Shown: positions 9,458-18,783, counted from the stretch's first letter. The stretch: DNA of 64,000 bases from Aquisphaera giovannonii (GCF_008087625.1 NZ_CP042997.1:2418001-2482000); one strand, 5' to 3'. Numbers and translations: made by a program. Notes: generated by a model not told the origin, from the letters alone.

Positions 9458-10030
9458 ATGGCGATTACCTACGAGGACGCGGTGGCGAAGCTCCACGAGT
9501 GGACCGACAGCCCTGCGCTGCGGAACCACGCCCGGGGCGTCGAGGCCTCGATGCGGCGGGCTGCGCACCGCTATGGCCGGGGCGAGGCCGACGAGCTGCG
9601 ATGGGCGATGGCCGGCCTGCTTCACGACGCCGACTACGACCGCTGGCCCGACGAGCACCCGCGGCGGATCGTCGCCTGGCTCGAGGAGCAGGGCGAGCCC
9701 GAGATCGCCCAGGCCGTCGTCGCGCACTTCAGCCCGTCCGACGTCCCGGACCTCACGACCCTCGACAAGGCCCTCCTGGCCTGCGACGAGCTCACCGGCT
9801 TCGTCATGGCCTGCTGCCTCGTCCGCCCCGACGGCATCCGGTCCCTCACCCCCTCCAGCGTCAAGAAGAAGCTCAAGGACAAGGGCTTCGCCGCCAAGGT
9901 CAGCCGCGACGACGTCACCAACGGCGCCGACCGCCTGGGCGTGGACCTCGCCGAGCACATCCAGCTCGTCATCGAAGCCCTCACGCCGCACGCCGAGTCC
10001 CTGGGCCTCGCCGGTGCCGCGCGGTCGTAG
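9458..10030 (+). CDS. HD-domain phosphohydrolase
   Basis: A 190-residue protein. The metal-binding HD signature is visible as AGLLHDADYDRW at about residues 52-63, with an upstream His in NHARGVEAS and a downstream VVAHFS, the usual His...HD...Asp layout. A GGAG site lies 8 bases before the ATG. Small stand-alone HD proteins of this type (YedJ/YfbR-like) act on nucleotides or other phosphorylated metabolites. The substrate cannot be predicted. It is in tandem with mug, convergent with transaldolase, and separated from it by a 126-bp gap with a hairpin. Confidence 0.85.
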   Translation: MAITYEDAVAKLHEWTDSPALRNHARGVEASMRRAAHRYGRGEADELRWAMAGLLHDADYDRWPDEHPRRIVAWLEEQGEPEIAQAVVAHFSPSDVPDLTTLDKALLACDELTGFVMACCLVRPDGIRSLTPSSVKKKLKDKGFAAKVSRDDVTNGADRLGVDLAEHIQLVIEALTPHAESLGLAGAARS

Positions 10031-10068
10031 CCGGAGCCCGGAATCGATCCGATCGATCCAGACTCCGG
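10031..10068. terminator. Hairpin between convergent genes, possible bidirectional terminator
   Basis: CCGGAG at 10031-10036 pairs with CTCCGG at 10063-10068, and the interior holds a second self-complementary stretch around ATCGATCCGATCGAT. It starts right after the stop codon of the HD gene and lies before the end of transaldolase. There is no T-run, so an intrinsic terminator is not proven. Confidence 0.3.
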
Positions 10069-10156
10069 CGGTCGTGGCCGCGGGAGGGCAGCCAGGTCAG
10101 GCGAGCCCTCGCCGCAGTCCCTGGCCCCGCCCGCGAGTCGCTCCCGGGCGTCCGGA

Positions 10157-11131
10157 TCAGACGCCGACGGCCTGCTTCATTCGCTTGGCGACGTACTGCT
10201 CGAGCTTGACGATGTCGGCGGCGAACTTGCGGATGCCCTCGGCGAGCTTCTCGGTCGCCATGGCGTCCTCGTTGAGCATCCAGCGGAAGGACTTCTCGTC
10301 GATCGACGTCTCGGGGATGTCCTGCTTCTTGGCCGCCTCGGGGGACAGCTTCCGCTCGAGCTTGCCGTCGGCCTTCTGGAGGTCACCCAGCAACTCGGGG
10401 GAGATGGTCAGGAGGTCGCAGCCGGCGAGCTCGACGATCTCGCCCGTGTTCCGGAAGCTCGCGCCCATGACCTCGGTCTTGAAGCCGTACTTCTTGAAGT
10501 AGTTGTAGATCCGCTGGACCGAGTGGACGCCGGGATCCTCGGTCGGCTCGATCGACTTCACGCCCCGGTCCTTCAGGTACCAGTCGTGGATCCGGCCCAC
10601 GAAGGGGGAGATCAGCGTGACGCCCGCGTGGGCGCAGGCCACGGCCTGGGGGAAGCTGAAAAGCAGGGTCAGGTTGCAATGGATCCCCTGCTTCTCGAGC
10701 TTCTCCGCGGCGCGGATGCCCTCCCAGGTGGAGGCGATCTTGATGAGGATCCGATCTCGGGCGATGCCCTCGGCCTCGTACAGCTCGATGATGTGGAGGG
10801 CCTTGCCGATCGTGGCTTCCGTGTCGAACGAGAGGCGCGCGTCCACCTCGGTGGAGACGCGGCCGGGGACGATCTTGAGGATCTCCTTGCCGAAGTTCAC
10901 CGCCAGCTTGTCCATGCACACCTGGATCTTGCCGTCGGCCGGACCGCCCTGGGAATCGGCGTAGGCGATGGCCTCGTCCAGCAAGTTGGCGTATTGAGAC
11001 ATCTGCGCCGCCTTCAGCAGCAGCGAGGGATTCGTCGTGGTGTCCCGCGGCTGGTACTGGGCGATCGACTCGATATCCCCGGTGTCGGCCACCACGGTGG
11101 TCATGGACTTGAGCTGCTCGAGCAGGTTCAT
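10157..11131 (-). CDS. tal: Transaldolase
   Basis: A 324-residue protein of normal length for the TalB-type enzyme. The N-terminal [20 protein letters not shown] segment and the catalytic lysine strand [19 protein letters not shown] are both diagnostic; the Schiff-base lysine is the one in [20 protein letters not shown] and [13 protein letters not shown] complete the barrel signatures. It transfers a dihydroxyacetone unit between sedoheptulose-7-phosphate and glyceraldehyde-3-phosphate in the non-oxidative pentose phosphate pathway. GGAGGA lies upstream of the ATG. It is transcribed alone on the minus strand. Confidence 0.95.
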   Translation of the reverse strand: MNLLEQLKSMTTVVADTGDIESIAQYQPRDTTTNPSLLLKAAQMSQYANLLDEAIAYADSQGGPADGKIQVCMDKLAVNFGKEILKIVPGRVSTEVDARLSFDTEATIGKALHIIELYEAEGIARDRILIKIASTWEGIRAAEKLEKQGIHCNLTLLFSFPQAVACAHAGVTLISPFVGRIHDWYLKDRGVKSIEPTEDPGVHSVQRIYNYFKKYGFKTEVMGASFRNTGEIVELAGCDLLTISPELLGDLQKADGKLERKLSPEAAKKQDIPETSIDEKSFRWMLNEDAMATEKLAEGIRKFAADIVKLEQYVAKRMKQAVGV

Positions 11132-11374
11132 CGCGGCATCCTCCGGTTCTCGCCCCGGGCCCCGGGAAGGAACGAAATCCCCGGCGCACGATCGCTCGCC
11201 CGTGTCCTTGGTGCCCTTGGGGCGCCAACTAGGTTCATTCTAGCAGTTCACGGGCCGGCCTCGCCATCGCGCGTGGAACCTCGGGCCATCCCGCCTGGGA
11301 AAACGGCCGCCGCCTGGTACACTGGGACGCGGATGCCGGGCCGGGGTCGTCGAGGGATGCGGGAGGGTGCCGGG

Positions 11375-12232
11375 ATGGAGGGGCAGGGACCGGGCGCGGA
11401 GATGCCGTCCTTGGGACGGCTGCGGGGCTTCGCGTTCGACCTCGACGGCACCATCTGGGCGGGGCCGACGCTGCTGCCGGGCGCCGGAGAGCTGGTCGAA
11501 GGCCTGCGGTCGGAGGGACTGGCCGTGGTCTTCGCCACCAACTCGTCGCGGCACGGGGCGCGGATCCTGGCCGATCGGCTGACCGCCATGGGGGTCCGGG
11601 CCGGCGAGCGGGACGTCCTCGCCGCGTTCGACCTCGTGGCCGAGGAGATCACGCGCCGGCTCGGCCGCGTCCGGGTGATGGCGCTGGCGACGCCCGACAT
11701 GGACGAGCTGCTGGCGGCGGCCGGGCACGAGGTCGTCGGCGTCGACGACTGGCCGAGGGCGCAGGCGGTGGTCGTCGGGAATGACCCTGCGTTCGATTTC
11801 GGCCGGCTGAGGGCCGCATCGCGCGCCGTCGCCGCGGGGGCGGCGTTCTTCGCGGTCAACATGGACCCGCGCTACCCGGTCGCCGCGGACACCTTCGACC
11901 CGGGCTGCGGGGCGCTGGCGGAGGCGGTGGCCACGGCCGCGGAAGTCCGGCCGATCGTCATCGGCAAGCCATTCGCGCCGCTCTTCGAACGGACGCTCGA
12001 GCGGCTCGGCTGCTCGGCGGGCGAGGCCGCGATGGTGGGCGACAGCCTGGGCTCGGACGTCGACGGGGCCAGGGCCATGGGGATGTTCACGGTCTGGATC
12101 GACGGGCGGGGCGAGGCCGACCGGGGGGACGCCGCGCGGGCCGACATGGTCGCTCGAAACTTGCCGGAATTGCATCGCATCTGGCAGAATCAGAGGAAGA
12201 TTTCGGGAATGACCCCGCAGCCGGCCCAGTGA
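11375..12232 (+). CDS. HAD-superfamily (IIA, NagD-like) phosphatase
   Basis: A protein of about 285 residues. The start at 11375 (MEGQGPGAEMPSLG) is chosen because GGGAGG lies 8 bases upstream; in-frame ATGs at 11333 and 11357 are possible. FAFDLDGTIWAG is HAD motif I, VVFATNSS is motif II, IVIGKPFAPLFE contains the motif III lysine, and MVGDSLGSDVDGARAMGM is motif IV. The C2a cap between motifs II and III marks subfamily IIA, which includes NagD, pyridoxal-phosphate phosphatase and phosphoglycolate phosphatases. Substrate is not predictable. It precedes rsmD by 58 bp and may be co-transcribed. Confidence 0.88.
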   Translation: MEGQGPGAEMPSLGRLRGFAFDLDGTIWAGPTLLPGAGELVEGLRSEGLAVVFATNSSRHGARILADRLTAMGVRAGERDVLAAFDLVAEEITRRLGRVRVMALATPDMDELLAAAGHEVVGVDDWPRAQAVVVGNDPAFDFGRLRAASRAVAAGAAFFAVNMDPRYPVAADTFDPGCGALAEAVATAAEVRPIVIGKPFAPLFERTLERLGCSAGEAAMVGDSLGSDVDGARAMGMFTVWIDGRGEADRGDAARADMVARNLPELHRIWQNQRKISGMTPQPAQ

Positions 12233-12290
12233 CGGGCGCACCGCCCCGACCTCGTGCGAAGGGCCGCCGCGGGGGCGGGAGCAATCCGCC

Positions 12291-12947
12291 ATGCGGATCA
12301 TCGCCGGCCAGCGTCGCGGGCACAAGTTCGACGGCCCGCGCGCCAAGTCCGACATGCGGCCGACGAGCGACCTGGTCCGCGAATCCCTGTTCAACATGGT
12401 CGGCGACCTCATGCCCGGCCGGGTGGCCGTGGACCTATTCGCCGGCACCGGAGCCATCGGGCTGGAGGCCCTGAGCCGCGGCGCCGAGCGGGCCATCTTC
12501 GTGGAGAAGGACAAGGAGCACGTCGCCCTGATCCACAGGAACGTCGCGACGCTCCGCTACGAGGGGCGGGCCGCCATCCGCCTGGCCGACGCCTACCGCT
12601 GGGCGCGAACCTACAAGCCGGACGGGGAGTCTCCCCTTGCGGTCTTCCTGGACCCGCCGTATCGGGACTACGAGTCCCGCCGGCCCGCCCTCCGCCAGCT
12701 CCTGAGCGGCCTGCTCCAGAGGATGCCCGCGGGGTCCGTCATCGGGGTCGAGGCGGGGAGGCACCTGGACGAGGTCGTGCCGGATCGAGATTCGTGGGAC
12801 GTCCGCCGCTACGGCGACACCCGGGTCGCCGTCCGCCTCGTCGGCGAGGGCGACCGAGGCACGGTCGACGCGGCCGCGCCGGCGGAGGACATCGAGCACG
12901 ACAAGGATTCGACGGGCGAGGGGGAAGGCGAGGCGGGCGATGACTGA
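12291..12947 (+). CDS. rsmD: 16S rRNA (guanine966-N2)-methyltransferase RsmD
   Basis: A 218-residue protein beginning MRIIAGQRRGHKFDGPRA, the canonical RsmD N-terminus, with RPTSDLVRESLFNM and the SAM-binding DLFAGTGAIGLEALSRGA. The catalytic DPPY motif appears in AVFLDPPYRDY. RsmD methylates G966 of 16S rRNA in the assembled 30S subunit. The last ~35 residues are an acidic extension (EDIEHDKDSTGEGEGEAG) beyond the usual end. The stop overlaps the next start by 8 bp (ATGACTGA), so the two genes are translationally coupled. Confidence 0.94.
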   Translation: MRIIAGQRRGHKFDGPRAKSDMRPTSDLVRESLFNMVGDLMPGRVAVDLFAGTGAIGLEALSRGAERAIFVEKDKEHVALIHRNVATLRYEGRAAIRLADAYRWARTYKPDGESPLAVFLDPPYRDYESRRPALRQLLSGLLQRMPAGSVIGVEAGRHLDEVVPDRDSWDVRRYGDTRVAVRLVGEGDRGTVDAAAPAEDIEHDKDSTGEGEGEAGDD

Positions 12948-14355
12948 GGCCGAGGCCCGCCGCGAGTTCGCCGCCGAGGTCGTCCGACGCCTGCGACGCG
13001 CCGGGCACGAGGCGCTCTGGGCGGGCGGCTGCGTCCGCGACATCATCCTCGGCGGCGAGCCGGCCGACTACGACGTCGCCACGGACGCTCGCCCCGAGGC
13101 CGTGATGGAGATGCTGCCGTTCCCCTCGATACCCGTCGGCATCGCTTTCGGCGTGGTGCGGGTGCGGCATCCCCGGATCCGGGGCATCGAGGTCGAGATC
13201 GCCACCTTCCGGAGCGATGAGGCGTATGTGGACGGCCGCCGGCCGAAGGGCGTGATCTTCAGCACGCCGGAGCTCGACGCGGCGCGTCGCGACTTCACCA
13301 TCAACGGCCTGTTCATGGATCCCGAGACGGGCCGGGTCATCGACCACGTGGGCGGCCTCGCGGACCTCCGCGGCGGCCTCCTGCGGGCGATCGGCGACCC
13401 CGCCGAGCGCTTCCGGGAGGACAAGCTGCGGCTCCTGCGCGCCGTCCGGTTCGCGGCCCGATTCGACCTGCATGTCGAGCCCGCCACGCTCGCGGCGATC
13501 CGATCGATGGCCAGCGAAGTGCTGACCGTCTCCCCCGAGCGGATCGCCCAAGAGCTGAGGAAGATGCTGGTGCACCCGTCCAGGGACCGGGCGATGGACC
13601 TGGCCCTGGACGTCGGCCTGATCGGCGTCATCTTCCCTCCATTGGCGGAGATGCGCGGGCTCTTCCAGGGGAAGCCGGTGCAGCCGGAGGGGGATCTCTG
13701 GGACCACGCGATGCTGGTGCTCCGCCTGCTCGGCCCGCGGCCGAGCTTCCCGCTGGCATTCGCGGCCTTCGTGCACGACGTGGGGAAGCCGAGCACGCGA
13801 TCCCGGCACCACGGTCGGACGTCCTTCCACAGCCACGACCTCGCGGGCGCGAAGATCGCCGAGCGGTTCTGCCGGCTGCTCCGGCTGTCCAACGCCGAAC
13901 GCGAGCGGATCACCTGGCTGGTCGCCTACCACCAGTACCTCGGGGAGGCCAAGAAGCTCCGCGAGTCCAAGCTCAAGCGGATCCTGGCGGAGCCGGGCAT
14001 CGACGAGCTGCTCGCGCTGCACCGGGCCGACGCGCTCGCGTCCACCGGGATTACGGAGCAGGTGGACTACTGCGTCTACTACCTGGAGCACCAGCCGTCG
14101 GGGCCGATCAACCCCGCCCCCTTGCTGACCGGCCACGACCTGGCGCGGCTCGGGCTGGAGCCCGGGCCGGGCTTCAAGTCGATCCTGGACACGGTCCGGG
14201 AGGCCCAGCTCGAAGGCCGCGTGCAGAACAAGCGCGAGGCGACCGAATGGGTGGAGCACTTCCGGGCGACCGGCCGCTGGCCGGCGGTCTGGCACGCGGA
14301 CGCCCTCGATGACGCCGTGTCGCCCCCGGTTGATGGGGCGGGCCGACAGTCCTAG
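12940..14355 (+). CDS. CCA tRNA nucleotidyltransferase / poly(A) polymerase family with HD domain
   Basis: A 471-residue class-II nucleotidyltransferase. The head shows AGGCVRDIILGG and the catalytic aspartates in ADYDVATDA, RRDFTINGLFMD follows, and ERFREDKLRLLRAVRFAARF and SPERIAQELRKML are the conserved neck motifs. A C-terminal HD domain is visible as AAFVHDVGKPSTRSRHHGR with later His residues. The family adds CCA to tRNA 3' ends or polyadenylates RNA; sequence alone does not separate the two, though a bacterium with one copy usually uses it for CCA addition or repair. It overlaps rsmD by 8 bp, an RNA-related pairing. Confidence 0.9.
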   Translation: MTEAEARREFAAEVVRRLRRAGHEALWAGGCVRDIILGGEPADYDVATDARPEAVMEMLPFPSIPVGIAFGVVRVRHPRIRGIEVEIATFRSDEAYVDGRRPKGVIFSTPELDAARRDFTINGLFMDPETGRVIDHVGGLADLRGGLLRAIGDPAERFREDKLRLLRAVRFAARFDLHVEPATLAAIRSMASEVLTVSPERIAQELRKMLVHPSRDRAMDLALDVGLIGVIFPPLAEMRGLFQGKPVQPEGDLWDHAMLVLRLLGPRPSFPLAFAAFVHDVGKPSTRSRHHGRTSFHSHDLAGAKIAERFCRLLRLSNAERERITWLVAYHQYLGEAKKLRESKLKRILAEPGIDELLALHRADALASTGITEQVDYCVYYLEHQPSGPINPAPLLTGHDLARLGLEPGPGFKSILDTVREAQLEGRVQNKREATEWVEHFRATGRWPAVWHADALDDAVSPPVDGAGRQS

Positions 14356-14415
14356 AATGACCTCGCCGGGGGGCAGTCGCCCCCGCCCGTCGGACCAACC
14401 CCGGAGGCCTGGACG

Positions 14416-15120
14416 TTGCGAGCGGATGGAGCGCGTGGGACCTCGGCGGCCGTCCTGCTGAGCGGCGGACTCGACAGCGCGGTGCTGCTCTCCGAGATGC
14501 GTCGCGGCCACGACCGCATCCACCCGCTTTACATCCGCGGCGGCCTCCGGTGGGAGGAGGCCGAGCTGGCCGCCGCCCGGGCCTTCGTGGCGGCGATCGG
14601 CGGCCCGGGATTGGAGCCGCTGACCGTCCTCGAGGAGCCGGTGAGGGACGTCTACGGAGATCACTGGAGCACCGGGTCGGGCGGGGTGCCGGGGGCGGAG
14701 ACGCCGGACGAGGCGGTCTACCTACCGGGCCGGAATGTCCTGCTCACGGCCAAGGCCGCGGTCTGGTGCCGGCTGCGGGGCGTGTCGGAGCTGGCCCTGG
14801 GGAGCCTGGGCTCGAACCCCTTCCCCGACAGCACCCCCGGATTCTATCGGGACCTGGAATCCGTCCTGGGGCGGGCGATGGGGGGCTCGCCGAGGCTCAC
14901 CCGCCCGTTCGATCGGCTGAGCAAGGCCGAGGTGGTGTGGGCGGGGCGGGACCTGCCATTGCACCTCACCTTCTCCTGCCTGATGCCGGTCGCCGGGCTG
15001 CATTGCGGTTCCTGCAACAAGTGCGCGGAGCGGCGAGAGGGATTCCGGCAGTCCGGCGTCGCCGACCGCACCCCCTACGCGACGTCGAACGCAAGCCCAC
15101 GGGTCGGTCATGCCGGGTGA
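14416..15120 (+). CDS. QueC-like PP-loop ATPase (7-cyano-7-deazaguanine synthase family), TTG start
   Basis: A 234-residue protein. VLLSGGLDSAVLLSEM is the PP-loop that binds ATP. VYLPGRNVLL, SLGSNPFPDSTPGFY, RPFDRLSKAEVV and the four-Cys zinc site (FSCLMPVAGLHCGSCNKC) follow the QueC order. QueC converts 7-carboxy-7-deazaguanine to preQ0 using ATP and ammonia. The strand after the PP-loop lacks the usual YGQ and reads YIRGGLRWEEAE, so this is a divergent member. The start codon is TTG, supported by GGAGG 8 bases upstream, with no in-frame ATG near. queD follows 30 bp later. Confidence 0.8.
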   Translation: MRADGARGTSAAVLLSGGLDSAVLLSEMRRGHDRIHPLYIRGGLRWEEAELAAARAFVAAIGGPGLEPLTVLEEPVRDVYGDHWSTGSGGVPGAETPDEAVYLPGRNVLLTAKAAVWCRLRGVSELALGSLGSNPFPDSTPGFYRDLESVLGRAMGGSPRLTRPFDRLSKAEVVWAGRDLPLHLTFSCLMPVAGLHCGSCNKCAERREGFRQSGVADRTPYATSNASPRVGHAG

Positions 15121-15150
15121 CGAACGGCCACGCCGGGCGGAGGAGCCGGG

Positions 15151-15555
15151 ATGTTCCAGGTGAGTCGCGAGATCCACTTCTGCTACGGACACCGGCTGCT
15201 CGACTACGAGGGCAAGTGCCGGCACCTGCACGGACACAACGGCAGGGCGGTCATCACCCTGGAGGGCCTCCAGCTGGACGAACGGGGCATGCTCCTGGAC
15301 TTCGGCGACATCAAGCGGACGGTCCAGCGCTGGATCGACGAGAACCTCGATCACAACATGCTGCTTCGCCGCGACGACCCGATCCTCCCCCTGCTCCGGG
15401 AGCGCGGCGAGCGGGTCTTCGTCATGGAGCACAACCCGACGGCGGAGAACATCGCCCGCCTCATCTACGAGCGGGCCGCCGAGCACGGCCTGCCCGTGGT
15501 CCAGGTCGTGCTCTGGGAGACCGAGAACTGCTCGGCGTCCTACGGCGGCCCGTGA
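15151..15555 (+). CDS. queD: 6-carboxy-5,6,7,8-tetrahydropterin synthase (QueD/PTPS family)
   Basis: A 134-residue protein of normal length. The catalytic cysteine and zinc histidines appear in YEGKCRHLHGHN, with the third ligand in the upstream YGHRL. LDFGDIKRTVQRWIDENLDHNML, EHNPTAENIARLIYE and WETENCSASY are the standard QueD motifs. It converts dihydroneopterin triphosphate to 6-carboxytetrahydropterin, the first dedicated step of 7-deazaguanine synthesis. GGAGGAG lies upstream of the ATG. It sits directly after the QueC-like gene, so the pair probably serves one preQ0-type route; QueE and QueF are not in this window. Confidence 0.9.
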   Translation: MFQVSREIHFCYGHRLLDYEGKCRHLHGHNGRAVITLEGLQLDERGMLLDFGDIKRTVQRWIDENLDHNMLLRRDDPILPLLRERGERVFVMEHNPTAENIARLIYERAAEHGLPVVQVVLWETENCSASYGGP

Positions 15556-15588
15556 CTCGAGGGCGTGTCCGCCCTCGCGGCGGTGGGC

Positions 15589-16395
15589 TCAATGCGGGTG
15601 GCCGTGGCCGTCGTCGACATGGGACTGCGGAAGGTCGGCGGTCTTCAGCTTGTACGGGAAGACCAGGTCGTCGACCCACCAGTCCTTGCTCTTGCTCTCG
15701 GACCCGCTGCTCTTGATGATCGCCATCGCATGCTGCTCGGCCTCGGGGAAGGCCTTGGTGGAGGGGCCGTGGACGTCGAAGACGGCCAGGGCGACGTTGA
15801 CCATCCCCTCGCTCCCCTCCTTCTCGATGCGTTCGAAGTGGATCTCCTGCTCGGGGGACAGGTCGAGCCTGCGCTTCAGGTCCCGCACCGAGGTGATCTT
15901 CATTTCGAACATCGCCGACTCTTTGTTCTTGGTCATCAGCTTCTCCATCAGCTCCTTCGGGGTGATGGATTTGCGCTGCTGGGGAGGCTGCCCCAGCAGC
16001 AGCACGTCTCCCAGGTCGCCCTGCTTGAGGACCTCGGCGTAGTGCCTGGCGAAGCCCTCCGCATTCCTCCGCAGGACGAACGCCTGGACGGAGGTGATGG
16101 TCAGGATGCTGAGCCCGAAGATCAGCCCGCAGGCGATGCCCGCCTGCGCGAGCGGGCGGCCGGTCAGGATGTCCGGATACCTCCGGATCGACCGGTCCGC
16201 GGTCACGCCGAGGACGATCGCCAGCACGGCGAAGGCGTAGAAGACAGGGCTCGCGATGCTGAACAGGGACAGGACGCCGCAGACGAGCGCGAAGATCGCC
16301 TGCGTGCTGATGGCCCGGTAGGTGGGCAGCTCGTTCTCGATGGCCGGGATCGCCGAAGGCTGGGCCGCCTCGACGGGCGGTTGCTGTGTCGCCAC
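15589..16395 (-). CDS. DUF4190-type membrane protein with His-rich C-terminus
   Basis: A 268-residue protein starting from GTG with GGAGG upstream. An N-terminal cytoplasmic tail is followed by hydrophobic segments (AIFALVCGVLSLFSIASPVFYAFAVLAIVLGV; LAQAGIACGLIFGLSILTI) in the DUF4190 pattern, including the GRPLAQAGIACG turn. A soluble extracytoplasmic domain of ~150 residues follows ([21 protein letters not shown] to WWVDDLVFPYKLKTADLP). It ends SHVDDGHGHPH, which could bind metal. Function is unknown. It is convergent with queD. Confidence 0.75.
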   Translation of the reverse strand: MATQQPPVEAAQPSAIPAIENELPTYRAISTQAIFALVCGVLSLFSIASPVFYAFAVLAIVLGVTADRSIRRYPDILTGRPLAQAGIACGLIFGLSILTITSVQAFVLRRNAEGFARHYAEVLKQGDLGDVLLLGQPPQQRKSITPKELMEKLMTKNKESAMFEMKITSVRDLKRRLDLSPEQEIHFERIEKEGSEGMVNVALAVFDVHGPSTKAFPEAEQHAMAIIKSSGSESKSKDWWVDDLVFPYKLKTADLPQSHVDDGHGHPH

Positions 16396-16532
16396 GTATC
16401 AAATCCTCCACGAGCCCGGCCGGGCTGGAAGAACGACGATGAAGCCTGATTGCGGTGGGTGCAGCCTGGGCGCGGCCGGGGCTCTCTTGTCTCACCATCG
16501 AGGCTAATCGGTGCCAGGAGAACCGTCAAGGA

Positions 16533-17060
16533 TCAGCGAGCTACCAGGCCGGCGAGTCCCGTGGGCGGGGCGAGGAGCCACGACGCGGCCGCCATGCCGA
16601 CCCAGAAGAGGCCCAGGGCCCAGCCGGTGACGTTGGTCCAGGACCAGTTGCGCGCCGCCAGGCCGCATCGCCAGCCGGCCAGCACCACGGCGAGGATCGA
16701 CAGGCCCATCGCCCGGTCTCCCAGCGGGGTGGTCCAGTTGATGGATCGAGTCTGACCCTGGATGACACCGGCGAGGTCGAACAGCCAGACCAGCAGGCCG
16801 CCGGTCAGCCAGACGAGCTCCCCCAGCGATCCGTCCTTGGCACCCGATCGGGACAGGATGATCGGCCCCACCAGGGCCAGGCAGCCCGCCAGCGTGGAGA
16901 GGCCCCCCAGCAGGGCGACCGGGGGCCACGTCAGCCTTCCCCGGTCGACGAGCACGGAGACCCCCCAACCCAGGGCGCCCAGGATCAGCAGGGCATTGAT
17001 GACGGGCCGGTCCGCCGAGCCTGCGGCGGCATTGTTGCTGCTTGAGCGCTTGGGTGGCAT
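16533..17060 (-). CDS. Small multi-span membrane protein, unknown function
   Basis: A 175-residue protein with about five hydrophobic spans (VINALLILGALGWGVSVLV; WPPVALLGGLSTLAGCLALVGPIIL; LVWLTGGLLVWLFDLAGVI; AMGLSILAVVLAGW; VTGWALGLFWVGMAAASWLL). It starts MPPKRSSSNN with no strong ribosome-binding site. I do not recognise a family. It lies between the DUF4190-type gene and the HlyD-type adaptor on the same strand, with gaps of ~140-175 bp, so co-transcription is possible but not shown. Confidence 0.65.
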   Translation of the reverse strand: MPPKRSSSNNAAAGSADRPVINALLILGALGWGVSVLVDRGRLTWPPVALLGGLSTLAGCLALVGPIILSRSGAKDGSLGELVWLTGGLLVWLFDLAGVIQGQTRSINWTTPLGDRAMGLSILAVVLAGWRCGLAARNWSWTNVTGWALGLFWVGMAAASWLLAPPTGLAGLVAR

Positions 17061-17235
17061 GTCGGTGCGTGTCTCGAGCTTGCGGCGGGGTGATGATCTC
17101 GGATCGAGGGTCGCCGGGGCCGCCCAGGGCGTCCCGACGCACCGTGATCACGATCGTCCCGACCAGCCTCGACGATCCAGCAGAATTCCGCGCCCAGCAC
17201 GCCGCGGGCCCGCCCGATCGTCATGCCCGGCGTCA

Positions 17236-18783
17236 TCAATTCGACAAGACCACCGCCCTCCCGCTCGCGTCGTGCCCATCCTCGCTCGACTTCGAGCTCG
17301 GGCCCGGATCCGAAGGGGCATCCGCCGCCGGGGACCCTCCAGTCGCGGCGAGCGTGCCCTCGCAGGCCGCCGGGCTCGCTTCGATCATGTCGTCCGCCAC
17401 CTCCGAGGGGTCGGGGTTCACCACCACGCTCTCCCCCTCGCGGAGCCCCTCGCTGATCTCCAGCAGGTCGCTGGTCCCCTCCCCGAGCTTGACCTGCCTC
17501 CGCTCCAGCCCCTCGTCGTGGACCACGTAGCAATACTCGCGGCCCTCCTCACGCGTCACCGCGAGCGCGGGCACCGTCAGGACGTCGCTCCGCTCGCCGA
17601 GGTCGATGACGACCTGGGCCGTCATGCCGGGGCGGAGGTTGGCGGGGGGATGGTCCAACCTGACCTTGCCGTCGAAGTAGCGGACGTCGGAACGCCAGTC
17701 GGCCGTGGGCAGGGCCGCGACGTCCGTCACCCGCCCTTCGAGCTGACGCCCGGGGAAGCCCTCCACGAAGACCTTGGCGTGCATCCCCTTGCCGACGGTC
17801 TTCACGAGCGATTCATGGAGCGCCGTGACGACTTCCATGCGGTTCAGGTCGGGCAGGTACATGAGGTCCTGCTTCTGCCGCACGAACATCCCCGACTCGA
17901 TGACGATGCCCCGGCGCTGGTCGTTGGCGTAGATCACGTACCCGTCATGCGGGGCGCGGATCGTGCACGCGGCGACGAGCCTCTCCAGCTTGTGGAGTCG
18001 ATCCAGATTGCGTGCCAGTCTGCTCCGCTGGTAGGCCACCGTGTTCCGTTCGATCGACGCCTGCACCTGGAGCTTGCGGAGTGCTGACGGCGCCATCCAA
18101 TGGGTGAACAGGTCATAGGCGGCACGCTCCTGGGAGAGGCTGAACTCGGCCTTGGCCTGGTTGAACTCCTCGCTGATGACCTGGCCCTTGGGCACATAAC
18201 CCTTCTTCCACATCCGGCGGGACCAGTCCAGCCGCTCGTTGACGCGGAACATGTCCGCCTCGGCCATGGAGATGCTCCGCTGGAAATCGTTCCTGGCCTC
18301 GGTCATGGACCCGTCGCGGAACTCGAGGACGGCCAGCTCGGCCACCTCCATGTTCAGCTCCGCGGTCCTCATGTCGGCGCGGGAACGCTCCACGGTCATC
18401 TGCTGCTGGCGGAGGAGCTCGTCGTACTCCGAGGAGTCGAGCGTGGCCAGGACGTCGCCCTTCTTGACGGCCGAACCTTCCGGCACGATGGTCAGGAGCA
18501 CGGAGGAGCCGCCGGCGTAGAGCGGCTGGCCCATGACGCCGATCGCGACGTTCTCGAGCTCGCATTCGACGACCGTGCGGACCGAGCTCTCCACCCGGCC
18601 GCTCGCGGAGAGGGACGGATACAGGTCGGCCCGCTTCACCTCGGCCACGGCGTAGCGCTCCGCCGGGGGACGCACGTCGCGCCGGCCTCGCATCCAGATC
18701 CACGCGCCGACGGCCGCCGCGGTCGTGATCGCGACCAGCGTGATCTTCCCCAGGACCACCCACGGGTTCCTTCGCGGGCTCAT
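17236..18783 (-). CDS. HlyD-family / periplasmic adaptor (membrane fusion) protein
   Basis: A protein of about 515 residues starting ATG at 18783 with GGAG 8 bases upstream. One N-terminal membrane anchor (VVLGKITLVAITTAAAVGAWIW) is followed by a barrel-sandwich half (VKRADLYPSLSASGRVE; GSAVKKGDVLATLDSSEY), a long coiled-coil hairpin (~residues 120-270), the second barrel half (TIRAPHDGYVIYANDQRRG), a beta-barrel with LRPGMTAQVVIDLGE and a membrane-proximal domain (LTVPALAVTREEGREYCYVVH). The tail is acidic and disordered. Such adaptors join an inner-membrane ABC or RND pump to an outer channel, but no pump gene lies beside it here, so the partner must be encoded elsewhere. Confidence 0.87.
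   Translation of the reverse strand: MSPRRNPWVVLGKITLVAITTAAAVGAWIWMRGRRDVRPPAERYAVAEVKRADLYPSLSASGRVESSVRTVVECELENVAIGVMGQPLYAGGSSVLLTIVPEGSAVKKGDVLATLDSSEYDELLRQQQMTVERSRADMRTAELNMEVAELAVLEFRDGSMTEARNDFQRSISMAEADMFRVNERLDWSRRMWKKGYVPKGQVISEEFNQAKAEFSLSQERAAYDLFTHWMAPSALRKLQVQASIERNTVAYQRSRLARNLDRLHKLERLVAACTIRAPHDGYVIYANDQRRGIVIESGMFVRQKQDLMYLPDLNRMEVVTALHESLVKTVGKGMHAKVFVEGFPGRQLEGRVTDVAALPTADWRSDVRYFDGKVRLDHPPANLRPGMTAQVVIDLGERSDVLTVPALAVTREEGREYCYVVHDEGLERRQVKLGEGTSDLLEISEGLREGESVVVNPDPSEVADDMIEASPAACEGTLAATGGSPAADAPSDPGPSSKSSEDGHDASGRAVVLSN

Noticed and set aside
10523-11374. N-terminal extension of the HAD-IIA frame over the transaldolase gene
   Set aside because: It is antisense to transaldolase and the phosphatase family starts near 11375, where a ribosome-binding site is present.
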